Positions 1 to 8,008 of a stretch of DNA of 64,000 nucleotides are shown in pieces. This DNA comes from Leclercia adecarboxylata (lineage in GTDB: Bacteria; Pseudomonadota; Gammaproteobacteria; Enterobacterales; Enterobacteriaceae): NCBI RefSeq assembly GCF_023639785.1, contig NZ_CP098325.1:930001-994000 (forward strand), in the 5' to 3' direction. The translations under genes and the position numbers were made by a program. Each line of letters begins with the position of its first letter. Positions within the stretch are counted from its first letter, which is position 1. The notes under the pieces are model-generated. The model ran no database searches. It was given only the letters and a program-made list of their open reading frames with translations, and was not told the origin of the DNA.

Positions 1-195
1 CGTGCTGCCGGAGCCGTTGCGGATAAACGAGGTTTTGACGTCGTACTTATCGCCAAACGCTTTGGTTTCGGCTTCGCACATTTCGTTGGTGGCGCTGCAG
101 TAAACCACCAGACGGCCTTTGGCCTGTGCGGCACCGGTTAAGGTGGCCAGCGCGATCCCGGAAGCAATGAGGGTAGAGAGAAGCGTTGTTTTCAT
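1..195 (-). CDS. afuA: AfuA-like periplasmic sugar-phosphate/iron-type ABC substrate-binding protein (5' part only)
   Basis: Only the first 65 codons lie in the window; the gene continues past base 1. A signal peptide of about 25 residues ends at an AQA site, and the mature start reads GRLVVYCSATNEMCEAE, typical of the AfuA/FbpA family of type-2 periplasmic binding proteins. In Actinobacillus AfuA binds hexose and heptose phosphates; older annotation calls this family iron(III)-binding. An AAGGG ribosome site sits 12 bases before the ATG, and the stop of the upstream MFS gene is only 13 bases away, so they are probably one transcript. The neighbouring UhpA/B/C-like genes favour a sugar-phosphate ligand over iron. 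Family assignment is firm, substrate is inferred. Confidence 0.75.
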   Translation of the reverse strand, partial: MKTTLLSTLIASGIALATLTGAAQAKGRLVVYCSATNEMCEAETKAFGDKYDVKTSFIRNGSGST

Positions 196-208
196 TATTC
201 AGCCCTTG

Positions 209-1510
209 TTATGACGTTATGTGACTGCGAGAAGCGGTGATGCCCGCCATCAGCAGGGGCATCAGGAGTAAACCCATCAGTACGGCGGCGATGGAGAGCA
301 AACTGAACATCCCCGACCAGCCGTAGCGTTCGATAACCTGCGACAGCGGCCACCCGGCCAGCGCGGCCCCCAGATAAGCGAACACGCCAAGAAAACCGGT
401 AATCGAGCCTGCTGCCTGCTTGTGTCCGCACTCCACGGCGGCAAGGCCGATGAGCATCTGCGGACCAAAAACAAAAAATCCCACCGTAAAAAAGCACATC
501 GCCAGCAGGGCGTAGTGGTGAACCGGGGCCAGCCACAGGGCGGCGACCGACACCATCAGCCCCAGCGTGAACAGCAAAATCATCGGCGCCCGCTGGCCGC
601 TGAACAGCAGATCCGACCCCCATCCGGCGAACAGCGCGCCGAGCAGGCCGCCGACCTCAAACAGCATCACCGTGGCGTTGGCGCTCAGCAGGTTCACCCC
701 GTGGCTCTCCGCCAGCCAGATGTTGCCCCAGTCGTTGAGGGCGATGCGGATCAGATAGACCAGCACATAGGAGGCCCCGAGCAGCCAGATCATCGGGTTC
801 TGCAGCATGGTGGTGCGTAACATCTGCCACAGCCCCATCGGCGGGCTTTGCTGCTCCTGGCGCAGTTCCAGCGGATCGCTGCGCCACTCCCCGACCGTCG
901 GCAGACCCTCTTCCTGCGGTGTGCCCCGCAGTTGTGTGGTCAGCCACAGGCCGAGCACGATACTGATGATCCCCGGTGTCAGCATCGCTGCCTGCCAGCC
1001 CCAGCGATGGGCGGCGAAGGCACAGATCAGCGGAATAATGGCTCCGCCGATATTGATAGAGGTGTTCCAGCATCCCCACCAGAAGCCGCGCTCGTTACGC
1101 GAGTACCAGTGGGTAAGCAACCTGGCGCAGGGCGGCCAGCCCCATCCCTGAAAGAAGCCGTTCAGCGTCCAGATAAACAGCAGCAGCGCCAGGGAGTCGC
1201 CGAAGGCGAACAGCACGTTCAGCACCCCGGTCGCCATCAGGCCAATGCCCATAAACGCCCGCTGGCCTTTACTGTCATGCCACAGTCCGGCGGCAAATTT
1301 CGACAGGCCGTAGCTCAGGTAAAACAGCGATCCGATCAGGCCGATATCGCTCTTGCTCAGCCCCAGATCCAGCTGCAACGCGGGCAGCACGGTATTGAGG
1401 CTTTTACGCGTCAGGTAGAACGCGGCGTAGCCAATGACCATGCAGAGCAGCAGTCGCGGGCGCAGTGTCCGATAGCGTTGGGTAACCTGTTCAGCTGACA
1501 GTGCGGGCAT
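209..1510 (-). CDS. UhpC-like MFS organophosphate sensor/transporter
   Basis: A 433-residue inner-membrane protein of the organophosphate:phosphate antiporter branch of the MFS, with about 12 hydrophobic segments. It aligns along its length with E. coli UhpC, including the motifs FYLTRKSLN, NGFFQGWGWPPCARL and GFFVFGPQMLIGLAA. UhpC senses external glucose-6-phosphate and signals to the kinase UhpB; related proteins (UhpT, PgtP, GlpT) transport. The ATG at 1510 is chosen over an upstream in-frame start at 1636 because GGAGA lies just before it and the homology starts there. It follows the UhpB-like kinase by 85 bases and precedes the AfuA-like gene. Whether this copy senses, transports or both cannot be told. 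It is not certain to be uhpC itself, so no symbol is given. Confidence 0.85.
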   Translation of the reverse strand: MPALSAEQVTQRYRTLRPRLLLCMVIGYAAFYLTRKSLNTVLPALQLDLGLSKSDIGLIGSLFYLSYGLSKFAAGLWHDSKGQRAFMGIGLMATGVLNVLFAFGDSLALLLFIWTLNGFFQGWGWPPCARLLTHWYSRNERGFWWGCWNTSINIGGAIIPLICAFAAHRWGWQAAMLTPGIISIVLGLWLTTQLRGTPQEEGLPTVGEWRSDPLELRQEQQSPPMGLWQMLRTTMLQNPMIWLLGASYVLVYLIRIALNDWGNIWLAESHGVNLLSANATVMLFEVGGLLGALFAGWGSDLLFSGQRAPMILLFTLGLMVSVAALWLAPVHHYALLAMCFFTVGFFVFGPQMLIGLAAVECGHKQAAGSITGFLGVFAYLGAALAGWPLSQVIERYGWSGMFSLLSIAAVLMGLLLMPLLMAGITASRSHITS

Positions 1511-1595
1511 GGCGTTCTCCATTTGCAATGACTGTATGAAAGCGCGACGAAAAAGGGATGAGAGAAAGTCTGGCGTGACTAAGACTTTTTCCTGG

Positions 1596-3137
1596 TTAGC
1601 GGTGTGTTTGTTGCAAAACTGTGGGCAGGTTAACAATTACGCGCGTGCCGCCCTGCGACTCCAGGGTGAACTCGCCGCCCAGGGCATGGACCCGCTCGCG
1701 CATCCCCTGGATGCCGAAGCCGGAGTTCTGCTGCGTGCTGATGCCGCTGCCGTTATCTTTTACCTCCAGGCGCAGCCGGTTATGGTGCTCACAGAGCAGA
1801 ACGCTGACCTCGCTGGCGTTGGCGTGTTTGCTGACGTTATTCAGCAATTCCTGAAGTAATCGATAGAGGGTGAACACCAGGGTTTCGCTCTGGGGCGGCG
1901 CGCTGAGCCGGTAATCAAACCGGCACTGAATGCCGCGCTCGGCAAAGGCGAACTCGTTTACCAGATGGTGTAGCGCCTCGTTTAAGGAGAGTTCGTCCAG
2001 CACCGGAGGGCGAAGCTGGCGCAGCAGCTGGCGGGTGGAGTGGTGAATGCGGCGGGCCAGCTCGTTGATCTGCCCGGCGGCTTCCAGCGTCTGGGGGGTA
2101 TCACCGGCCCGCTTCACCAGCTGGGACTGGATCTGAATGGCGGTGATGTTCTGGCCAATCTCGTCGTGCAGCTCCCGGGCCAGGTGCTTGCGGGTGTCCT
2201 CTTCGGTGTGGATCAGCTTTTCCGCCAGCGCGCGCCGGGCCTGCAGCTCCGCCTCCAGCCGACGGCGATAGTGATCGAGATTCATCGCCAGATGCTGCTG
2301 GCGGCTGATGGCGATCCCAAGCCCAATCCCCAGCAGCGACTGGGTGGCGAGAAAAATTTCCAGCTCCAGCAGATCGCTGAACCCCACGCCAACCTGACGG
2401 GCGATGGTGATCATCATGCTCCCCAGCAGCCCGGAGAGCACGCCGCCCTGCCAGCCAAACTTCCACGCCATCACCACGTTGGGCAGAAACACCACGATCA
2501 GCAGCAGCCGCTCAAGGGCGGGGGAGAGCACCATCTGGGTGCCGATGCCAATGATAAAAAACAGGCTGCACCAGATGATAAGCGAAGTGCGCAGCGGGGG
2601 ATTGCTGGTATCGAGCCCCAGCAGATGATAGCGGTGCTGCTGGCGTAAAAACTCAAACACCAGGTAGACGAACGGGGTCAGCAGCACTCCGCCGGTAAAG
2701 GAGGCCAGCGCCAGCAGGGTGGTCGGGCTGTCGAGGAACGGCGCCAGGATCAGGGTCTGGAGCAGGGCGTTGAAGGTCACCGCGGCGATCAGCAGCGACA
2801 GGCGCTGCCAGTAGAGGGGGTAGCGGTGCCAGTAGTGCTGCGCCAGCCAGGCGCAGACGGTGCCCACCAGCGGCACCAGCAGTATCAGCGGGCGGGTAAG
2901 CAGCTGTTCGCTGTGCAGCCAGAGCATCGCCCCCAGCGTGGAGAGGATCAGCGCTGGCCAGAAGCGGCGCGAGAGCACGATCAGCAGCGCCAGATAGACG
3001 CCCTGGGGTAAAAACAGCGCCGCCTGCTGACCGTTGTGGGTGAGGTAAAAGCTCAGCGTCCACAGCATCAGCCAGCCGGTACCCCAGGCCAGCATAATAA
3101 ACAGCGAGAGGATGATGTGCCGCAGGGAACGCCGCAT
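1596..3137 (-). CDS. UhpB-like membrane histidine kinase (MASE1 / HisKA_3 / HATPase)
   Basis: A 513-residue sensor kinase. The first ~280 residues hold about eight hydrophobic segments (MASE1-like, as in UhpB). The HisKA_3 dimerisation box RELHDEIGQN places the phosphorylated histidine at residue 324. The C-terminal ATPase domain has an N box (LLNNVSKHANA) and G box (DNGSGI, GFGIQGMRERV). Such kinases phosphorylate NarL-type regulators like the partner encoded just upstream: the regulator's stop and this ATG share one base (TGATG), implying translational coupling. With the UhpC-like neighbour this makes a complete UhpABC-type signalling set, probably for an external sugar phosphate. The ligand is inferred only. 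Confidence 0.88.
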   Translation of the reverse strand: MRRSLRHIILSLFIMLAWGTGWLMLWTLSFYLTHNGQQAALFLPQGVYLALLIVLSRRFWPALILSTLGAMLWLHSEQLLTRPLILLVPLVGTVCAWLAQHYWHRYPLYWQRLSLLIAAVTFNALLQTLILAPFLDSPTTLLALASFTGGVLLTPFVYLVFEFLRQQHRYHLLGLDTSNPPLRTSLIIWCSLFFIIGIGTQMVLSPALERLLLIVVFLPNVVMAWKFGWQGGVLSGLLGSMMITIARQVGVGFSDLLELEIFLATQSLLGIGLGIAISRQQHLAMNLDHYRRRLEAELQARRALAEKLIHTEEDTRKHLARELHDEIGQNITAIQIQSQLVKRAGDTPQTLEAAGQINELARRIHHSTRQLLRQLRPPVLDELSLNEALHHLVNEFAFAERGIQCRFDYRLSAPPQSETLVFTLYRLLQELLNNVSKHANASEVSVLLCEHHNRLRLEVKDNGSGISTQQNSGFGIQGMRERVHALGGEFTLESQGGTRVIVNLPTVLQQTHR

Positions 3138-3766
3138 CAGTGGCCGGTCAGCAGCTGGTGGTCGAGGGCAAAATGCACCAGCTCAATGGTGCTGTTGCAC
3201 TGGAGTTTGCCGAGCACGTTGGCGCGATGCACGTGGACGGTTTTGTGGCTGAGTTCGAGCTGGAACGCTATCTCCTTCACGCTTTTGCCGTGGACCAGCA
3301 TCTCGAACACCTCTTTCTCCCGTGGGGTCAGCACCGCCAGCGCCTGGGACACCGGCTCGCCGCCGCGCAGGGCTTTGACCGCATCGGCACACAGGTAGTG
3401 GCCGCCCATCCCGACGGAGCGGACGGCCTGCACCAGCTCCTCCGGGCCGCAGCGCTTGGTGAGGTAGCCGCTGGCCCCGGCATCCAGCGCGCTCTGCACA
3501 AAGGCGGGGGTGTCGTAGATGCTGAGGATAATGGCGCGAAACCCCGGGCGCTGCTGGCGCAGGCGTTTGAGCAGGCTCAGGCCGTTCTCATCGGGCATGG
3601 CGACATCGAGCACCGCCACGTCGATGGCTTCGCGGCTGAGCACGGGCCAGGCCTCTGCGGCGCTGCTGTACTGGCCCTCCACCACCAGATCCTCTTCCAG
3701 ATTTAACAGCTGGGCGAACCCGGAACGTACCACCACATGGTCGTCCACCAGCACCACTTTGATCAT
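3137..3766 (-). CDS. UhpA-like response regulator (NarL/LuxR family)
   Basis: A 209-residue cytoplasmic regulator: receiver domain at residues 1-120 with acidic pocket D8/D9, phospho-acceptor D54 (VLDVAMPDENG) and conserved K104 (YLTKR); LuxR-type helix-turn-helix at about 145-205 (LTPREKEVFEML, VKEIAFQLELSHKTVHVHRANVLGKL). It is the first gene of the minus-strand operon that continues into the kinase, the MFS protein and the AfuA-like protein, and probably activates transport genes nearby or beyond base 1. Start at 3766 matches family length. The 740 bases upstream are repeat-rich and I could not define a promoter. Confidence 0.88.
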   Translation of the reverse strand: MIKVVLVDDHVVVRSGFAQLLNLEEDLVVEGQYSSAAEAWPVLSREAIDVAVLDVAMPDENGLSLLKRLRQQRPGFRAIILSIYDTPAFVQSALDAGASGYLTKRCGPEELVQAVRSVGMGGHYLCADAVKALRGGEPVSQALAVLTPREKEVFEMLVHGKSVKEIAFQLELSHKTVHVHRANVLGKLQCNSTIELVHFALDHQLLTGH

Positions 3767-4024
3767 CTTGCATACCTTTGCTGAATAGTTTGCCTATGAT
3801 GCCTGTCCGCGTCGGGCTGGCAATTACCTGCCTGTGGTTATGTAACGGATGTAACAAAATTGCAATAAAGGTATGGGTGGGGGATAGGTGAGAAGGGGAA
3901 TATGCGGCGGCGGTGGGGGTTCCGTTCACTTTACGTTCTGCATTTCTCTGTATGCCGCGTCACCCCTGATCACCCCGGTTCGCCGCTGAAGATTTAATTT
4001 CTGGTTATGTGAGCAGGGACGCAG

Positions 4025-4052
4025 GCCGGGTAAGGCGTAGCCGCCACCCGGC
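4025..4052. repeat. REP unit
   Basis: The sequence GCCGGGTAAGGCG...CGCCACCCGGC is an imperfect palindrome of the enterobacterial REP/PU type. The same family recurs at about 4655, 6467, 52660, 58212 and 63972. These units are extragenic and often serve as 3' mRNA-stabilising or recombination sites. Confidence 0.85.
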
Positions 4053-4077
4053 GGTGAACATGTGGCAACAGCGGTGT

Positions 4078-4470
4078 TTCCGTTCACCTTACGTTCATTG
4101 CTTCTCTGTGTGGCGCGTCACAGGTGAACGTGTCAGGGAGGCTCGCCGCCGCCCCCCTGACTACCCCGGCTCCCGGCCAGGAAAATCGCCGCTGCGCGGA
4201 TTGTTCGCCCCATCCCTGGGGCTCACCCCTTCGGGGCCAGCGCAAGCGCTGTCCAAAATTGCTCCAGGCAATTTTGTCTTCGGCTAATGACTTACGGCTG
4301 TCGGGTCGGGGTCGATCCTACATTCCTGCAGGCTGGTGCCCGACCCGAAAGCCGGAGGGAATAAGCTGAGTGTACCGCGCAGCGGCGATTTTCTTGCCGG
4401 TAGCCCGGGTAGCCCGGGTAGCCAGGGTGAAGCGGCATACAGAGCAGCAAGAAACGCAAGGTGAACGGAA
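4078..4470. repeat. MITE-like element with ~95-120 bp imperfect inverted ends and internal hairpins
   Basis: The left arm (4078-4199) and the reverse complement of the right arm (4375-4470) share TTCCGTTCACCTT at the tips, a middle CTCTGT-TG-CGC-TCAC block, and AAAATCGCCGCTGCGCGG at the inner ends. A further direct copy of the tip lies at 3919-3965. The inner part holds consecutive perfect hairpins: CCCCATCCCTGGGG, CCCCTTCGGGG, AGCGCAAGCGCT, CAAAATTGCTCCAGGCAATTTTG, and TCGGGTCGGG (4301) with CCCGACCCGA (4339). There is no coding capacity for a transposase. I cannot assign it to a named family; a non-autonomous mobile element is the simplest reading. No clear target duplication is visible. 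Confidence 0.7.
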
Positions 4471-4508
4471 CCACCACAATAGCCAACATATTCCCCCAAA
4501 AACTAACT

Positions 4509-4652
4509 AAACTGCTGCCGGAGAGCGGAGGAGACACCCTGTGGACCAGCGGGATCGCGGTGCTTGAGGCGTTGTCCGCACCGTTCCGGCAGCAGCTGAG
4601 CGGCCTGCGGGCGACCATTTTAGGGGATAAGCCTTTCTTCCGTGCGGGCTGA
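4509..4652 (+). pseudogene. tauD: tauD remnant (taurine dioxygenase) with internal deletion
   Basis: The readable product, [20 protein letters not shown]... followed by [17 protein letters not shown] and a stop, matches two separate parts of E. coli TauD: residues about 117-151 ([16 protein letters not shown]) and the last 12-13 residues ([12 protein letters not shown]). About 119 codons between them are missing, joined in frame near 4610-4614, where both sides end in an Arg-Ala pair. Everything before residue ~117 is also gone, replaced by the repeat element. The iron ligands known for TauD (His99, Asp101, His255) are all absent, so it cannot be active. In K-12 tauABCD lies just beside hemB, which fits this position. 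An upstream in-frame ATG at 4461 is probably fortuitous. Confidence 0.85.
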
Positions 4653-4654
4653 TT

Positions 4655-4685
4655 GCCGGGTGGCGCTGCGCTTACCCGGCCTACA
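4655..4685. repeat. REP unit after the tauD remnant
   Basis: GCCGGGTGGCG...CGCTTACCCGGC followed by CTAC, directly after the tauD remnant stop and before the convergent acyltransferase gene. Same family as the other REP units in the window. Confidence 0.85.
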
Positions 4686-4692
4686 AAACCCC

Positions 4693-6387
4693 TCACCCCG
4701 GTAAATGCGCCTCAATATACCGCTGATACCGGCTGGCTTTCAGGTAACACATATCTACCAGCACAAGGCCGTCAATGCAGTTATTGAACGCCGGGTCGCT
4801 GCCAAAATCGATAAACTGCACACCGCCGGGCTCGCACAGCTCGGAATACTGTTTGTACAGCGGTGGAATGCCGCACCCCAGATTACCGAGCAACGATTTC
4901 AGGCGGGTGAGGTCTTCCACGTAATCTTCCCCGCCAAACTGCGCCAGCACGTCGGGCAATGAGGCCGGATAAGGGCGGCGGGACGTCGCCAGCGGATGGG
5001 TCGCCGGGAACCACAGCCGGTAAAAGGCGACCAGCAGATCCCGCGCGGCAGGGGGTAATCCTCCGGAGATAGAGACCGGCCCGAACAGGTAGCGATAGTG
5101 CGGATAGCGCGCCAGATAAGCCCCAATCCCCGACCACAGATAGTCGAGCCCGCGACGCCCCCAGTAGCGCGGCTGAATAAAGCTGCGCCCCAGTTCAATG
5201 CCGTGGGCGAGGATTTCCTGCATCTCATCGTCGTAGTGAAACAGGCTATGGCTGTAAAGTGCCTCCCGTCCCTTTAAGGCACCCGGCATAAAGCGATAGG
5301 CGCCGACAATCTCCAGATCCTCGTCATCCCATAAAATCAGGTGCAGATAGTCATCGTCATAACGATCGGTGTCGCGCCGCTTTCCGCTGCCTTCCCCCAC
5401 GGCGCGAAAGGCGATCTCCCGCAGGCGACCCAGCTCGCGCAGGATCGGTGCCTCTTCCTGGCCGTTGCGCTGCCACAGCCAGATGGTTTTGCCATCGGCG
5501 GTGGTACCCAGACACTCCGCCCGGGCCAGGGCGCGCTTCAGGGTGGCCCGGTCTTCCGGGCGGGCAATGGCGGATTCAGTTTTGAACAGGCCCGGCTGCC
5601 CCTTGCCAAGCCTCAGCACGTGCTGGCGGCACTGCCCGGCCATCTCCCGGGCAGAAAGGCCCGGGCTGTACCAGTGGCTCCAGCCGATCTGCTGGCCGAT
5701 TTTCACCGGCAGACGGCTGTGGCGACGGCGAAACATCTGCTGCATCAGCAGGAGCATCGACAGCTGCGGTGAGAGCAGGGTGCTGGCATAAAACAGCAGG
5801 CTGTTACGGGCGTGAATATACACCGGCAGCAGCGGCGCGCGGAATTTGCCCGCCAGCTTGATAAAGCCGGGGTGCCACTTTTTATCACGGATCCCGGTGC
5901 GAGTCGGGCGGGAGACCTCCCCGGCCGGGAAGAAGATCAGCACCCCGGCGTTTTGCAGGTGCTGTTCCATCAGGGTGAACGACGATTTCGCCGTGCGTCC
6001 GCCCATATTATCCACCGGGATAAACAGCGAGCTTAGCGGCTCCAGATGGCTCAGCATGCGGTTGGTAACCACTTTCACGTCCCGGCGCACCCGGGAAATG
6101 GCATACAGCAGCGCCAGGCCGTCAAGGGTTCCGGTGGGGTGGTTAGCGATAACAATCAGCGGGCCGTGAGCGGGAATCTGTTCGAGGTCGTGAGCCGGAA
6201 TGGCGCAGAGGATATCAAGATGGTCCAGAACCTGTTCCACCATATCGAGCCCTTTCAGGTGACGGTGGTCGGCGGCGAACTGCTGAAACTCCTCTTCGTG
6301 TAAGAGCTTCTTTAACAGCCTTTTTTGCCAGGGAGCAGGTCTCGCCTGCGGCCAAAGGTCATCGAGAACGCTGTCGAGACTAAACAT
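4693..6387 (-). CDS. Two-domain acyltransferase, OlsF-like (PlsC domain + hemolysin/OlsB-type GNAT domain)
   Basis: A 564-residue protein with two acyltransferase modules. The N-terminal part (about 50-290) is PlsC/LPLAT type, with the HX4D catalytic motif in NHPTGTLDG and FFPAGEVSR further on. The C-terminal part (about 320-550) is the Acetyltransf_5/OlsB type, with LREIAFRAVGEG, ILWDDEDLEIVGAYRF and DYLWSGIGAYL. This order is that of OlsF of Serratia, which makes ornithine lipids by both N- and O-acylation. The ATG at 6387 is chosen because AGGAGGAGG precedes it; an upstream in-frame start at 6492 lies in the REP region. It is flanked by REP units on both sides and sits downstream of hemB. 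Ornithine-lipid synthesis is inferred from architecture; lysophospholipid acylation is the alternative. Confidence 0.75.
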   Translation of the reverse strand: MFSLDSVLDDLWPQARPAPWQKRLLKKLLHEEEFQQFAADHRHLKGLDMVEQVLDHLDILCAIPAHDLEQIPAHGPLIVIANHPTGTLDGLALLYAISRVRRDVKVVTNRMLSHLEPLSSLFIPVDNMGGRTAKSSFTLMEQHLQNAGVLIFFPAGEVSRPTRTGIRDKKWHPGFIKLAGKFRAPLLPVYIHARNSLLFYASTLLSPQLSMLLLMQQMFRRRHSRLPVKIGQQIGWSHWYSPGLSAREMAGQCRQHVLRLGKGQPGLFKTESAIARPEDRATLKRALARAECLGTTADGKTIWLWQRNGQEEAPILRELGRLREIAFRAVGEGSGKRRDTDRYDDDYLHLILWDDEDLEIVGAYRFMPGALKGREALYSHSLFHYDDEMQEILAHGIELGRSFIQPRYWGRRGLDYLWSGIGAYLARYPHYRYLFGPVSISGGLPPAARDLLVAFYRLWFPATHPLATSRRPYPASLPDVLAQFGGEDYVEDLTRLKSLLGNLGCGIPPLYKQYSELCEPGGVQFIDFGSDPAFNNCIDGLVLVDMCYLKASRYQRYIEAHLPG

Positions 6388-6466
6388 GGTGGCTCCTCCT
6401 CCTGTTCTGCCAGGAGAGTAGAAGCGCCAGATGTCGGTGGTATTGCAGTGTGGTGAAGGTTTGTCG

Positions 6467-6498
6467 TAGGCCGGGTAAGGCGAAGACGCCACCCGGCA
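6467..6498. repeat. REP unit between the acyltransferase gene and hemB
   Basis: TAGGCCGGGTAAGGCG...CGCCACCCGGCA, an imperfect palindrome just downstream of the hemB stop codon on the minus strand, between hemB and the start of the OlsF-like gene. Confidence 0.85.
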
Positions 6499-6505
6499 CT
6501 GTCGA

Positions 6506-7480
6506 TTAACGCAGAATTTTCTTCTCGGCCAGATCCAGCGCGAAGTAGCTGAAGATCAGATCCGCGCCCGCGCGTTTGATCGCCCCCAGGCTTTCGAGGA
6601 TCACTTTTTCTTCGTCGATCGCACCCGCCTGGGCAGCGAATTTGATCATCGCGTACTCTCCGCTCACCTGGTAGGCACCCAGCGGCAGCTCGGTACGCTC
6701 GCGAATATCACGCAGGATGTCCAGATAGGCGCCAGCCGGTTTAACCATCAGGCAGTCCGCGCCCTGGGCTTCGTCGAGGAGCGATTCACGGATCGCTTCC
6801 CGGCGGTTCAGCGGGTTCATCTGGTAGGTTTTGCGATCGCCCTTCAGCGCGGTACCGGCTGCTTCACGGAACGGGCCGTAGAAGGAGGAGGCGAACTTAG
6901 TGGAGTAGGACATGATCGCCGTGTCGGTGAAACCGGCGGCGTCCAGCGCCTGGCGAATGGCCTGCACCTGGCCGTCCATCGCCGCGGATGGGGCGATAAA
7001 GTCAGCGCCGGCTGCCGCCGCGACCACCGCCTGTTTGCCCAGGTTGAGCAGGGTGGCATCGTTATCCACGCCGTGATCGCACAGTACGCCGCAGTGGCCG
7101 TGGGAGGTGTATTCGCAGAAACAGGTATCGGACATGACGATCATTTCCGGTACGGTTTGTTTGGCGATGCGCGACATACGCGCCACCAGACCGTCCTCTT
7201 TCCAGGCATCGCTACCGGTCGCGTCGGTATGGTGGGAGATGCCGAAGGTCATGATTGAGCGGATGCCTGCGTTGGCAATGCGTTCAATTTCACGCGCCAG
7301 ATGCTTTTCAGGAATGCGCATCACGCCCGGCATGGCGTCGATGGCTTTATAGTCGTCGATCTCTTCTTCAACAAAAATCGGCAACACCAGATCGTTTAAG
7401 GACAGGGTTGTCTCTTCAAATAATGCGCGCAACGCCGGGGTTTTGCGCAGGCGACGGGGACGAGCAATTAAATCGGTCAT
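6506..7480 (-). CDS. hemB: Porphobilinogen synthase (delta-aminolevulinic acid dehydratase)
   Basis: A 324-residue cytoplasmic enzyme that condenses two 5-aminolevulinate molecules to porphobilinogen in haem synthesis. Length and sequence match E. coli HemB. The zinc-binding cysteine run is present ([16 protein letters not shown]), as is the active-site Schiff-base lysine in [11 protein letters not shown] and the second lysine region [15 protein letters not shown]. It is transcribed away from the autotransporter gene. A REP unit follows it. Confidence 0.98.
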   Translation of the reverse strand: MTDLIARPRRLRKTPALRALFEETTLSLNDLVLPIFVEEEIDDYKAIDAMPGVMRIPEKHLAREIERIANAGIRSIMTFGISHHTDATGSDAWKEDGLVARMSRIAKQTVPEMIVMSDTCFCEYTSHGHCGVLCDHGVDNDATLLNLGKQAVVAAAAGADFIAPSAAMDGQVQAIRQALDAAGFTDTAIMSYSTKFASSFYGPFREAAGTALKGDRKTYQMNPLNRREAIRESLLDEAQGADCLMVKPAGAYLDILRDIRERTELPLGAYQVSGEYAMIKFAAQAGAIDEEKVILESLGAIKRAGADLIFSYFALDLAEKKILR

Positions 7481-8008
7481 GATATGCCTGAAGTCGGTGA
7501 ATCAAAGAGAGCCAGTGTAACCGAAATGCGCGCAGTCTGTTTTACTAAAGTTGTCGTTTTGGCCGCAACATGCGGAGCGGTAAACCTGGCGTTATTTTTG
7601 CTTCACAGGTTTTTTTACCTGAAATAAGTTACGTGTTTATTGACGAAACATAATTCCAGAAACGTGGGCGTAGCGTGCCGGAATAATATCGAAACTTATC
7701 ATGATGATGTTTTTAATTGCCCGTGGTTACCTATTTGGTTTATATCTGATTTGCTTTGATCTTATAATTATTAATAATCTTTCGCCTCATGTTACTCTTC
7801 TTTCGAATAAATATAAACCTATGTAATTTAATAATTTTGTTATTAATGAACCTCTTTTATAAAGTCTCTTTTTTATTTTGTCTGTTTCCGGACTTAATTG
7901 CCGTATTCATTGAACTATTTTCTTTGGGGACTGCATAATTCGCCTCGCAATCTATTTGCACTGTATTTACGGACAAACTTGCTTACGTCCCTGAGGAGGG
8001 ATGACCCA
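7481..8008. promoter_or_regulatory. AT-rich intergenic region between hemB and the autotransporter gene
   Basis: About 530 bases without a supported gene. The hemB-proximal part is of ordinary composition and contains a CAGGT-T6-ACCTG hairpin near 7606. From about 7680 to 7900 it turns visibly AT-rich, with runs such as TTATTAATGAA and TATAATTATTAATAA, a pattern typical of H-NS-silenced promoters of surface proteins. The gene upstream on the minus strand (hemB) reads away, so promoters for both genes should lie here. Specific boxes could not be assigned. Confidence 0.5.

Larger units (their letters stand above)
3767..4508. other. Gene-free repeat-rich interval upstream of the UhpA-like gene
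   Basis: This interval separates the UhpA-like gene from a tauD remnant. It holds the regulator's promoter region (not resolvable by eye), an isolated copy of the repeat end at 3919-3965, a REP unit at 4025-4052 and a long-armed inverted-repeat element at 4078-4470. Several short open frames run through it on both strands, but none has a convincing start or homology and they follow the GC-rich palindromes. Confidence 0.7.

Noticed and set aside
4009..4369. Short plus-strand frames in the repeat region
   Set aside because: They follow the palindromic repeat, overlap one another and have no convincing start or family.
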